From NCBI GenBank assembly GCA_018881555.1, contig JACAXG010000028.1:380156-444155 (forward strand): a DNA stretch of 64,000 bases, in the 5' to 3' direction. This DNA is from Amblyornis subalaris (Eukaryota; Chordata; Aves; Passeriformes; Ptilonorhynchidae). The notes beneath the pieces are model-generated. The model did not search any database. It saw only the letters and a program-made list of their open reading frames with translations, and had not been told where the DNA came from. This document shows positions 50,150-60,588 of this stretch, piece by piece. Each line of letters starts with the position of its first letter. Positions within the stretch are counted from its first letter, which is position 1. The translations under genes were made by a program, and so were the position numbers.

Positions 50150-50670
50150 CGCTTGGAGCAAAGCTGCTCATCTGGAGTGCAAAGCGCCGGCAGTATTCGT
50201 GGCATCAGCATCCCCTACAGCCACAGGACAAGCACCGGGTACTGAGGACACCCGTGGCACCCCCACAGAGGCTGCCCAGCCTCACTGCGTGCTGTCCCTG
50301 CTCTCCTGTGGCCGCGCTCCCCCAGCCCCCACGGGGACACCCCTCAGCCCCGGGGCGCAGGGCTCTAGCCCAGTGCCCTGACCGGGCAAGAGGCCCTGCA
50401 GCTCCAAAGCCCCCGCGGGGGGGGACATCTGCCCTGCGGGGGGGGACATCTGCCCTGCGGGGAGGGGCAGCTCCATCTCATGCCGCAGCATGGGGACAGC
50501 GAGTCCCGCCAGCTCCGGCCGCTGGAGCACTGGGGGACGCGGTCCCGCGTGGATGGGACGGAAAGCGGTGCCGCAGCCGGGGTGTGGGTCAGGACGTGAG
50601 GGCGCTGGGGGTGAGGCTGGCTCAGCCCAGCAGCACCAGACGGCCACGTGCCCGTGTCCCGGGCTGGGAA
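50150..50670. other. Moderately CpG-rich intergenic segment
   Basis: CpG density is raised, mainly at 50390-50660 around the 21-bp duplication, but is lower and more patchy than in the clusters at 39-40 kb and 55 kb. A 198-codon plus-strand frame and a 149-codon minus-strand frame overlap here; neither has a recognisable motif, and mutual overlap argues against coding. Confidence 0.4.
50415..50466. repeat. 21-bp G-rich tandem duplication
   Basis: Two exact copies of a 21-bp unit (GCG8 followed by ACATCTGCCCT) lie at 50415-50435 and 50436-50456, with a partial third copy starting GCGGGGAGGGG. Each copy begins with an 8-G run, so the strand could form G-quadruplexes. It lies in a modest CpG-rich stretch (about 50390-50660). 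Confidence 0.9.
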
Positions 50671-53600
50671 TCCGCAGGCACTCACCACCTGCAGCTGCCC
50701 TCTGTGGCATTTGAATGACACAGCTTTTCATCTCCAGCCTGAGTAGCTACGTTTTTAAATATGGAATATTAGGCGTTTATGACAAAATCAAACAACACTT
50801 GCTGGAGAATTGATTCTGCCTCTTGTTTCCCTCCTAGCTGCTGCCACAGTATTGCTCCTCGGCGAGCGATATATAAGCCCTGCAGCAGCACAGGGGCTGG
50901 TTTTCAGGACACTCTTATGGCTGGCTTTTCAGCATGAGGAATAGCAGCCCAGCTGCAGATGGGAGGATAAAAAGTCCCTCTAAAATTCCTCCAGCAGATC
51001 CATACTCCATTTCTGGTGGTGCAAAAACAACTGCACAATTGATTGGCTCTTAAGTCCAAATTTGTGAGTTGCAGAAAGACACTGGTTCCAAAGTCACTTA
51101 AATTCCCGACATGTCCCAGAGGCGTGTTGGTTCTCGAGTAGCTGAAATTGTTGAGCTGAGCCCCTCTCCTGCACCCCCACTGGCCTGGAAATCGTCTGAC
51201 CCTCGCCGAATTCATGCAATCCGACTGCCAGGAATGGGTCTTGCCCCACATGTGGCAGCTCCTGTGTTTCGTTATGCAGGAGGAGGCGAAGAATCCCAAT
51301 CTTCCTCTTAGTTATTCCTTCCCTACTTTCTTCCTGATTGCTCAATACAAAAGCTTCNAGCCATCTTTAAACCAAATTGCTTCACAAATGACAAATAACA
51401 AGAAAATAGGCTTCATAACCAGGAATAATGAAAGAAATCATTCACTTTGATATCAGGAGCTGGTCGGTGCTAAAGGAGCCCTTCAGCGTGAATAGCAGAA
51501 AAGCACATTGCAATTTTCATGTACTTACTGGGATAAAACATGTGACTCCATGGATGCTGCAGCTGTCATCTCGCGCTGGTCTTTGCACTTTGATGCTGAA
51601 TTGCACAGGTTATCTTGACACTTGCTGATAAATTTTAAATCACCTCTTTTGCTGTATGCGAGAAGGGGCAGGGAGAGCACACCTGAATACAAATGTTAAT
51701 GATATTTTTTAGTCCTTGTCAGAGAGTGGGAATAGCAGTGGGGACGGTGTTCAGCGCTGTGTCCCCAGCTCTGGACCCTCCTGCCACAGCAGGGCTCCAG
51801 AGCACAGCTGCCTGCCCTGGCTCTGCCAGCTCTGCCCCGCTGTGTCCTGGAGGGGCCCCTGCTGCTCTTCCCACCCCCCAGCTCCTCACCTACGCACTAT
51901 TGACCAATACGATAATCTTGGTGCAATTAAGCAAACCCTTGAGCAAAACCTACTGATTTTCCAGTTTTTATCTTGGCAGCTATGAAGATAATGTCTACAA
52001 ATATGTGTGCCCACACTGACTGGCAATTAGAAANTCATCATTTTGATTCCATCCTGTTTTAGTCCACAGAGAGCTCTTCTTGGAGTTAGATTAGCCTGAT
52101 ATGGCAAACTAACTATTCAAAATGTGTGTAAAAAGTGAGAAAACTTGGAAAAACACCAGAAGCAGCCCCTGCAGAGCTAGCTGGTCAGATGTGCCACACC
52201 AGAGGGAGGCTGGCACTGCTGGTGTCCAGTGTGGGGTTTGGGAATGTGGGGCACAGAGCTGGCACCCAGCTGCAGGGCTCACAGCATCCCTGGCAAACAC
52301 GCTGCTTTCCAAAACCCCTTCCCCATTCTGGTCTGACTGGAGCAGCCGCAGCACCAGGGCCTTTTTTCCACCTCAGCAATGCCTTTGCCCTTCTCCCCTT
52401 TCTTTCCCTGCTCAGACAGAACACTCGGGATTCAGAGAGGAGTTTGCCCTGAAGAAGTTCAAGCATTAGGGAAATCTCCAGTGCAAACAGATTAATTAAT
52501 CTAATCAGACACATCTCTCTAGAGGAATTGGATTAGTGCTTTTTGGATAAGGATTGCACTAAGCTGATAAGTTACACATGCAGTGAGATGTTGATTTATT
52601 GCAAAGGGAGGACTTAACAATTCTTACAGGTTCCTGATCTCATCCTGGGGCTCCAGGTGGCTCCTGAGCAAATCAAACAGCCATGTGCTCCAAAGCTCCC
52701 TTTGACATTGCAGAAGCCATTGAGCCTTGCACGGCCAGGGAGTCACTTCTGCCCTGGCAACCACTGGCACACAGCCACTGGCCTGGTCACCTCCATCCCC
52801 GATGCTGCCGGGAAACAGCCCTCTGGGATGAGCACCCAGCATGTTCAGGCTCGGGGTAAGCAGGGGCTGTGTGAACACTCGCATGCTGTTACCCCGGGGG
52901 CTCTGCTGGGGTGGGGATGCCCTTGGGGAGGCCATGTGGGTGCTTGGAGGGGGCTGCCAAGCGGTTAACTACTCCATGACATCAAATGCTCTTCCTTGCC
53001 AGTTGCNGCTCTGTTCCATGGGGGCAAGGGCTGATGCACCAGTAAGGACAGCCAAGGTTTGATTTTTTAAAATTTACTACCAGAACATGAGCATATTCAG
53101 GGGAAGACTTTATCTGAAGATAGAGAATTTTGCTCCTCGCCTAGCTCACACTTGAAGTGGCAGAAGAGACTTCTCTGGTCTCATCTTGTGTGAATACAAA
53201 GCGCCATCTGTTTCCTCTTGTCCCACAAGTTGTGGCACGCAAAGAGTTACCAGGTGCTGCTCTGTCTGTCTTCACCGAGACAGAAAAGCCAATTCCGTCT
53301 TTTTTCTGTCTGTCTTCACCCAAGACAATCAGGGTAGCATATGCTTTACAGTCTGTCCATTAAGTGACTGTCCACAAGACACCAGACATCCGTCCCCATT
53401 TAATCAGGTGTCAGTGGTGGTTTTACCCACATTCGGCATGTTTAAATGCACAAATGCAGGTCTCTGCCCTGGGATCCAGTGCCTTTCCAGTTGCTCCCCT
53501 CGATGCCAGCTGATGGCACCAGGACTTGCTCTGGCAGTTCAGGGATGGATGGGAATGTTTCCAAGGTCCTTGTCCCCCAGACAGGGGGGACGTTGCACTG

Positions 53601-55239
53601 TGGCAGAAGGAGCTGGCTGCACAGCATACCTGGGGCAAGGCACAGTCCTGGCTGTTACAGGGAGGAACAGTGCAACCATGGAGATGCATCTGGTAAAGAG
53701 TGTAGGGAAGGCAACAGGCCAGAAGGTCAGCTTGGCAGGTAGGGCATGAAGTGGGCAAGAGCCCATCAGCAGGGCCAGGTGCCCAAGCCTGGTGCCGGCC
53801 TTCATTAGGCGCTCACAAAGCTGTGGCACGATGGCTTTGGCACAGCTGTTTTCCCCGCCTCTGGATTTCCCTACAAAGCTGTTGTTTTCTTTGCTGCAGT
53901 TCCCTCAGCATCCCCTCAGGAACCTGAGTGTGTCTGCACAGCTACACTCGTCCTTTGCTTGGCTCTGTGCTGCCAGCACAGCAAAAAAACAGTGGAACTG
54001 CAGAGAGAGGAAGCTGCCCGGGGCCATGCCGCCGGTCACAGTCACAAGTGCTTAACAGAGCGGAAGGAAGTGGCAGGCGCTGCTTTTGGAGTCCCCTCTC
54101 TAGCGAGGAGGGCAGGTGAGTGCTGATGGCCCCTCCCCGCTCCCAGCCGTACTGGGAGCTGCATCCCTCCAGGCCAGCACAAGGGCCGGCTCCCCAGGGG
54201 CTCCTGGGTGCTCCGACCTGCTGAGGAGGCCCCCCGGCACCCACTCTCCTCCTGCCTCNGACTTCTCCAGCCGCCTGGACAAAACCAGGCAACGGGGAGG
54301 GCTGGCTGGACACATCTCCTCCTGAGCCTGGTCTGGTTCTGCCCACACGAGGGTCTTCCACACAGAGGCAGCCCGGCTACCCCNCAGGGAATGCAGCAAA
54401 TCTTCCTCTTTTTCAAGTCCCCCAGGTTCCCTCCACTGCCATTCCCAGGGTGACCGTGCAGGCTGATACAAGTCTGAGGAGCCTCCAGCACCATGAAGAG
54501 CAGAGAGGATCCCCGAAAGCCCTGCTCTGCAGAGCTGTGTGTGACAGAGACGTGGGCTGCCTGCACGCTGTTGGAGTCTGCAGGTTAATTCAGCTGGGAA
54601 AGCTCTTCATGAACAGGCAGCAAACACAGCTGCTCTCCACCACCCACCTCACCCGCAGTGGCCTCTCCTGCCCCAGGAAAACAGGATGAAAAGTTCACAG
54701 AGTGAATTTCTCAGCTGGAAGAAATGCAGAAACAAACACAACTTACTTGAACTCTCACAGCAGGCATAGTGTTGCCTGCTGTTCAGGAATCAAACAGGCA
54801 AGCGGCTGATCCTAAACACAGGCAGCTGCTCCCCAGCAGCCAACTGGGGCATTCAGGACAGCAGCAGGACAGCACAGGTGTTGGCACGGGACCGCAGGGT
54901 ACAGAGCCACACCCATGGGCAGCACCTCTATGGTCGCTGGAGCCCCCTTAGGCTCAGAATGGCTCAGAAGTTTGCAGAGCCGGTGCTGAAGCGGGCAGGA
55001 CCAGTGGTGACCCCTGCTCCGTGCGGCAGCTGCGGCACCGGGTGGCACCGGGGGTCAGGAGGCAGCACCTGTTCCCATATGGCCTCAGCTGTTCCCAGCC
55101 TGCATTTGCACGTTCAGGGGCGTCAGACTTCTCACAGGTAACAAGCAATAGGACAAGGAATAGCCAGAAGTTGCGCCAGGGGAGGTTTAGATGGGATATT
55201 TAAGAAAATTCCTTCCTCCGCCTGAGGCAGGAGCAGCTC
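50671..55239. other. Intergenic segment, no gene seen
   Basis: Contains an AT-rich stretch at 51340-51640 and a regulatory-looking cluster at 52470-52600 with the palindrome AGATTAATTAATCT (52489-52502) followed by CTAATC, GGATTA and TGATAAG motifs. The rest is GC-rich, low-copy and without coding signal. Confidence 0.55.
53261..53320. repeat. Direct repeat of 16 bp, 44 bp apart
   Basis: TCTGTCTGTCTTCACC occurs exactly at 53261-53276 and 53305-53320. The intervening sequence contains GAGACAGAAAAG, a partial inverse of the same motif. It is probably a local duplication with later divergence. Confidence 0.8.
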
Positions 55240-55253
55240 CGCATAGAGAGACA

Positions 55254-55267
55254 GCGCCCTCTGCTGA
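55254..55267 (-). promoter_or_regulatory. Strong CTCF-like motif
   Basis: On the minus strand the core reads TCAGCAGAGGGCGC, which fits the CTCF core CCASYAGRKGGCRS at 13 of 14 positions. I scanned the window by eye for this core and saw no comparably good match. The flanks (CC before, TGT after) are neutral. It marks the left edge of the CpG-rich cluster. Confidence 0.55.
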
Positions 55268-55345
55268 GGCACGGCGGGAAGGCAGCGGGCGAGGAGCTCT
55301 GACCCGTGACTACGACAGCCCCCAAGCCGCTCCGCAGCCATCCGC

Positions 55346-55435
55346 GTTGTTGTTATCCGCGTTGTTGTTATCCCCATTGTTGTTATCCCCGTTCGCGTTA
55401 TCCCCGTTGTTGTTATCCCCGTTGTTGTTATCCCC
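55346..55435. repeat. 15-bp minisatellite, six copies, inside a CpG-rich cluster
   Basis: Six head-to-tail units of GTTGTTGTTATCCCC (variants end in CCGC, begin with A, or read GTTCGCGTTATCCCC). The unit is five codons long, so open frames persist on both strands: an LLLSP-type repeat on plus and a GDNNN repeat on minus. Neither reading has a recognisable domain, so I treat both as by-products of the repeat. Confidence 0.93.
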
Positions 55436-55526
55436 GTTCCCGCCGCCCCTGCGCTCCGCGCCCGCCAGAGGCCGCTGTGGGCCCGCGGAGCCGCGCGGCG
55501 CCAGCGGCGCTGCCTCCCCGGCGGAC

Positions 55527-55537
55527 AAAATGGCGGC
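55527..55537 (+). promoter_or_regulatory. YY1-type element AAAATGGCGGC
   Basis: This is an exact match to the AANATGGCGGC promoter-proximal YY1 consensus. It is embedded in CpG-rich sequence and followed at once by TGA in the ATG frame, so the ATG itself would encode only three residues. Confidence 0.55.
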
Positions 55538-55883
55538 CTGAGGGCGCGGGGCGGGACGGGGCGGGGTAGAGCGGCAGGAGGGCTTCTGGGGCCGTGGGAG
55601 TGGTTTAAAGTTCAAGATGACTCAAACATCACTGTTATTTTCTGTGTAATAAATAAGATGGAGAGCAGAGGTTGGAGGAGCTGGATGGGCTTGTCCCTGG
55701 TGTTTAATGGAGAAGCAAGATGGTTGGACACATCCCCAACAGCAATTGCTCGCGAGGAGCAATGGCAGCTGCTGCCAGACTGCCACCAACTCTGGCTTCA
55801 GCTTCCCCAGAATTGCCACGTGCTCGGAGGAAGTTTTAAAACATGTCCCTGAAGGTTCAGACACAGACGCCTCAATGCGATCT

Positions 55884-56212
55884 GAATCCCAGAATCCCAG
55901 AATCATTTAGGTAGGAAAAGACCTCCAAGACTGTGGAGTCCAGCCTTTGACTGATCACCGCTTTGTCAACCACTGAGTGCTACATCCAGTTGTTCCTTCA
56001 ACACCTCCAGGGACAGGGACTCCACCACCTCTCTGGGCAGCCCTTTCCAGTGCCTGACCACCCTTTCCAGGAAGAAATTCTTCCTGATGTCCAACCAGAG
56101 CCTACCCTGGCACAGCTTGAGGCCGTTTCCACTCATCCTGTCACTGGTTGCCTGGGAGCAGAGCCTGACCCCCACCTTACTACAACCTCCTGTCAGGGAG
56201 TTGTAGGGAGCT
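55884..56212 (-). mobile_element. CR1 LINE 3' end (about 330 bp)
   Basis: On the minus strand it ends in ATTCTGGG repeated twice. The body matches CR1: on the plus strand, AAAAGACCTCCAAGACTGTG, ACTCCACCACCTCTCTGGGC, AAATTCTTCCTGATGTCCAA and CTACAACCTCCTGTCAGGGA. The minus-strand reading contains GLPREVVESLSLEVLKEQLD, the usual CR1 3'-region peptide. It is 5'-truncated and starts about 300 bp downstream of the CpG-rich cluster at 55240-55575. Confidence 0.92.
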
Positions 56213-59200
56213 CCCACCTCATCCCTATCCTGTGTGCTGGGCCCCACTCCTGCCAAGGCGCTGACCCCAAGGCCTGGCAGGTGCCTGGCAGCAGGCTTGC
56301 CTCCCTGCAGGGACCGGGTGGCCCTTGCCTCACTGGCCATGCTCTCTCACTGATTGACCCCAAGCTGCCAGTGAGAGTGGGAAAAACCATGAAAACAAAT
56401 GGTTTTCCTCCTGCATTTCTCTCTTCTGCTAAAGGCCCCAGCACAGTGATCTGAGTTGCATTGTTTAGCCAATTACTAATTTACAAGGAATTTAGTTTAA
56501 TGCATTAATAAATGTTGTCATTTTCATGACAAATTATCATAATAACATATTTTAATGGGCTGCAAGAGTCGGGAGAATAGTAGGAAATATATTTTAGTAT
56601 TACTTATTCACTACATTTGTACCTAATTATATTTGCAGAATAATTACGGTGGCACTGCTTCCCCACACTGAGTTTGTGTTGGCAGCATGGGGGTGATAAA
56701 TCCCTGGCAGCGGCGGCAACCCCCGNGGTGGCAATCACAGCCCTCCATCACAGCAGGGCTGCCCCCAGGTGACAGTGTCCGGCCTGGCCCACTGCCAGCT
56801 GCTCTGATTTACCTGCCTCTGCCCAGAGGAACTTGTTTGGGAGACAGATTGCTGGAAGGACCCTCTGTGCCGGACACGAATCACTCTTTAATCACAGCCT
56901 CCCTGGGCTAAAGAGCGTGGAGCCAAGGTTCCTTCAGGAGAGGAGCCTGGGGGTTTTCAGTGCTGCAGCAGTGAGTTGGAGGACCCCCCTGCATCCCACC
57001 ACAGTCCCTTGGCAGCCTTCGAGCATCACCTTGGCCAGGATGCCAGAGCCCCTGAACCATAGGGTTCCCGCATGGAGGAGGGGATGGTGGGACAGGGCGA
57101 TGGGGCTGGGTGCACAGGCTGCCCTGGCAGTGCCTGGCACATGGCACCTGCTGCCGGCCGAGGGATGAGCGACGGGCTCCCCTTTGCCGTGTGAAGGGTG
57201 CAGAGCAGAGACTGTCGAACACTGGGCCTGGCCAGCCTGAGAGCTGCTGCTCGCGGGTGGTGTGTCACCTCACTGCTCATGGGTGGTGTGTCACCGCACG
57301 GGGCAGCGACAGGGCAGGACAGAGCAGCAGGGCTGCGTGCAGGGCACTGGTGTGGAGAACCCGGGAGCNCTGGTGCAGTGACAGAGCTTTCAGAGATGCG
57401 GGAGGGCACGAGAACAGTGGGACATGAGGACAGCCCTGCACGCACTCTCACAAAGGTCAGCACTCAGGCTGGCGGTGGCACCGCTCCATCCTGCCACTTT
57501 ATGTGGGCTCTGAAGGGTCCTGGGCAGCAGCAATCAGGCACAATTATGCAAGACCTTTCGATCATAACAGATTTATTCAAAACTCATGCATAAATATTAA
57601 TGTCCCTGAAGATTTTGAACAACTATTTGGCATAAGCAGAGCAAATATTTAAATCAAAGCTGACTGCTCTGCATTGCAAACAGACGGGGCAGCTCTGCAC
57701 ATGATGGCACNTCTGGCAAAGCCTGTCTGTGCACTGGCATTTCTAGGAGCCCCACGGGCTGCTGTGATGTACAGGGCACGTGAGCCTGCCCCCACAGCCG
57801 CCCTCCTGTGCCCTGCTGTCAAGGGGATTGGTTCAGCCATGCGGGTGGCACCTGAGTGGAGGGGAAGCCCTCTGCCCGGCCTCAGCCTGGGCTGGGGGAT
57901 GGGGCAGCCCCCACCCTGTGATCCCCCTCCCACAGCTGGCAGCACAGTGCAGCAGCCCCTGGTGCCTGGTCAGCAGGGACTGGCCACAAGTTTGAAACCC
58001 CTTTGCCCCATTTTGCCCCATTCTCTGAGGGCAGCACAGCGAGCATTCATGCCAGGTGTTCCTGCAGTAATGAACACAGATGTATGTGCTGTCATCAGGC
58101 AGAGTGAAAGGTTATGAAATTATACCCGGCTCCTTTTAGCACTGAAGAAGCGTGTCCACTTCGAGCAAATTGCCATTTTCCCATTTAACAGGATTTCAGC
58201 TGTTCACCAGGGAGCTGCCCAGGGCCCCACGTGGGGCTGTCCCCCGGCCGCTGCCGGCTGGAGCTCCTGCCCTGCGGGACAGGACACACGCCAGATCTAA
58301 ACCCTCCCTGCTCCTGCTTCTGTTCCCGCCGGGGCTCGCAGGGCAGCTGTACAGACTCCGAGGCAAGGACAGTGTTCATCACCTGTGCGACCACCTGGGC
58401 TCTGCCCTCGTGGAGGAGGGAAACTCTTGGCTGTGGGAAATGCGGGGTGTGGCAGGTACAGCCTGCTCCCTGATCAGGCTGTTCCCTAATGACCTGTTCG
58501 ATGCTCATTGACTGTTCAAGGCCGTATATCAGGACACTGAGGCAAAGGGGCAGACTCGGAGACCCAGGGTCTCTGGCAGGCACAGTGTGAAGCACAGATA
58601 ACAGAAGTCCCCGGTTCAGCACCGATGAAGGGACCATTTGGACTGTGCCGTGTGGTGCTGCACCCCATGGCCTCTGGCCTGGGGTGTGCAGAGGAGCAGG
58701 AGTCATTTGGGAGATCACTTCAAAAGGAACATCTTCTGGTTTTAAGCACATAGCGATTCTCTGCTTTGACACCTCAGAGTTTGTCTCCCACCCTCAGATA
58801 CGCGAGGTGGGTCAGGCTCTGGTGTAAACCTCAGGGATGACTTTGGGCAGCCAGGACCCCCAGGGCCTGCGTCCCGAGGGAGGCTCAAGGGGCAGCCGAG
58901 CCTAGTGCTGCCCCACATGGGGCAGAACCTGGCACTGCCTCTGCCCCTTCCTGGGCACCAACCTTTCTCCCTCACACCCTCCTGGCTCTTCACTGGCATC
59001 AGCAAATGCAGGAGCAGCAAATACCTTGGGCATGCCTGGAGCTTATGCAGAACTGGAGCAAGATAAAAATGCCCCCAGAGGTGCTTGAGGTGTGTGATTT
59101 CACAGAATCGTAGATATCCTTGTGAGGTTTAGAGAGTAGCCCAAATTCTGCCTCTTTGAACAAGAACAAACATCCTCTCATATGGGGAAAACTGGCAAAT

Positions 59201-60472
59201 TGCAGCAATTCCCTGTCAAATGGGCTGGTTTGAGGCTACAGATGTTGGCACCAGTCTGTCTAAAAAAAAATAATTACAGACCATTACAATAAAGCAGTCT
59301 TTTCAGATGAGAAACAATTATGCTTTTCAAAGCAAGTGCACGTCTTTACACCTCGTAATTATCAATTACAGAGATACCTGCTCTGTTATCTCAACAGCAT
59401 CTCCAGTTGGCTTCTCAGGGCTAATTGCAAGGGATTTAATTCAGAACTCAAACACTAATGATTTTGACCTTTATGCCTATTCCCGAGGTGTGATAACACT
59501 TTAAAGGCTGCGCAAAGCTGATCTGCCTGTGGTTTGCATTGCACTTGCCCACCTCTTAGCAGGGAGAACCTCTCTTNGCCCTGTCTGGCCTTACTGATGT
59601 CCCTGGCCACTGTGGGGGCTGGACAGGAGGAGATGGGCCCTAGCCACAGTCACAGCTCCAGACCCAGACCCCCAGGAATGTTCCTGCCAGGGCTCAAGCA
59701 GTGCCAGGCGGGCAGAACCCAGCAAGGAGCAAATTCAGCCACAGAGTAACTGCAAAGCAGCCAAATGTCAGGGGTAAGTGTGCCAGAAGTCCCAGCGGCG
59801 GATGGGCTTCCATCACAGCCCTAACAGTGTCATCAGCATTCAATGTTTTCTGCAGAAGTGAGCTTGTAAAGTCTAGTATCCAATACAAATCGTCCTTTTT
59901 GCTTGCAGAAGGTGGGAGCCTGATCCCACAGGGCCTTTGGGGCTGACACAGGCTCCCTCTCCTCTCCTGCTCTGTGTTACATTTGTGAGTTTTAATATTT
60001 AATTGGTGTTTTTGCTATTTTGGTCTGCTGGAACTTTGCCGCAGTTGAGAGCTGGAGGTCAGCAGTGGGGGGGAGGCTGTGTATTAGTTCACCAGGTTTT
60101 TATGATTTATTTGGTATGGATGCGTCATCAGGCCTTTCCCAGAACCCTTGGTTGCTTCCCTTACCTGTTATTTATAGGCTTGTCTTTCCCTGTCCTCATA
60201 CCCTGTGCTTTGGCAGCCTCGCTGATGGAGCCCACCTCAGGGGGCTGCGACCCCACAAACCTCCCCAAAAGATGCTGAGGCCAGGAGGAGACCTGGGGGA
60301 GACCCGGAGGGAGATGCAGGAGGAGGGAATGTGGGGGAAGACCTGGGAGCAATGGTGATGCAGCACTTTAAGGGCCCCCAGGTGACAACTTGGCACCCAA
60401 GGGGATGGATGCCTGCAACTGGAGGCACCCTGGTGTCAGCCAGCAGCCCCTCGAGCACAGCCACTGGGCAGC
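56213..60472. other. Intergenic segment, no gene seen
   Basis: A strongly AT-rich block at 56455-56650 and another at 59230-59520 have normal complexity and no repeat signature. The remainder is GC-rich. No exon or RNA gene is recognisable. Confidence 0.55.
57255..57295. repeat. 15-bp direct repeat, 26-bp period
   Basis: GGGTGGTGTGTCACC occurs at 57255-57269 and again at 57281-57295. The flanks (TCACTGCTCAT and GCACGG) only partly match, so this is an old partial tandem duplication. Confidence 0.8.
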
Positions 60473-60588
60473 GGGATCATGCTGTGGCTGGGGGCTGAGT
60501 GGGGCTCGTGTCGTGGACAGGGGCTGAGTGGAGATCATGCCATGGACAGGATCTGAGGGGGGATCATACCGTGGCTGGGAGCTGAGCG
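60473..60588. repeat. 29-bp minisatellite, four diverged copies
   Basis: Four successive units of 28-29 bp share the pattern GGGATCATGCCGTGG, then ACAGGGGCTGAGT. Boundaries are near 60473, 60501, 60530 and 60559. Copies differ by about 15-25 percent, so the array is not recent. Confidence 0.82.

Larger units (their letters stand above)
55240..55575 (+). promoter_or_regulatory. Orphan CpG-rich cluster, candidate promoter
   Basis: CpG density rises abruptly here within AT/GC-mixed intergenic DNA and ends at about 55575. It contains AAAATGGCGGC at 55527-55537, the YY1 consensus that in CpG promoters usually lies just downstream of the start in the sense orientation, followed by GGGCGGGAC and GGGGCGGGG Sp/KLF-type boxes. 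A CTCF-like motif lies at its left edge. That orientation would predict rightward transcription from about 55500. No conserved coding exon follows on either side, so a non-coding RNA promoter or an enhancer-type island is the best reading. Confidence 0.5.

Noticed and set aside
55191..55541. A 116-codon frame with LLLSP repeats, and its minus-strand counterpart with GDNNN repeats
   Set aside because: Both arise from the 15-bp repeat, whose length keeps any frame open. Recorded as a finding but not called as CDS without expression evidence.
58610..58640. TTCAGCACC, resembling the left half of an RE1/REST site
   Set aside because: The right half (GGACAGCGCC) is absent at the proper spacing. 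A lone GACAGCGCC near 55250 is part of the CTCF-like motif and lacks a left half.
59095..59125. CACAGAATCGTAGATATCC, resembling a CR1 tail
   Set aside because: Only about a dozen bases fit the octamer pattern and no CR1 body adjoins on either side.
60230..60255. CACCTCAGGGGGCTGCG and other AGGGGGC strings as CTCF sites
   Set aside because: They have the G-rich half but not the CCASY half at the right spacing. Only the site at 55254-55267 fits well.
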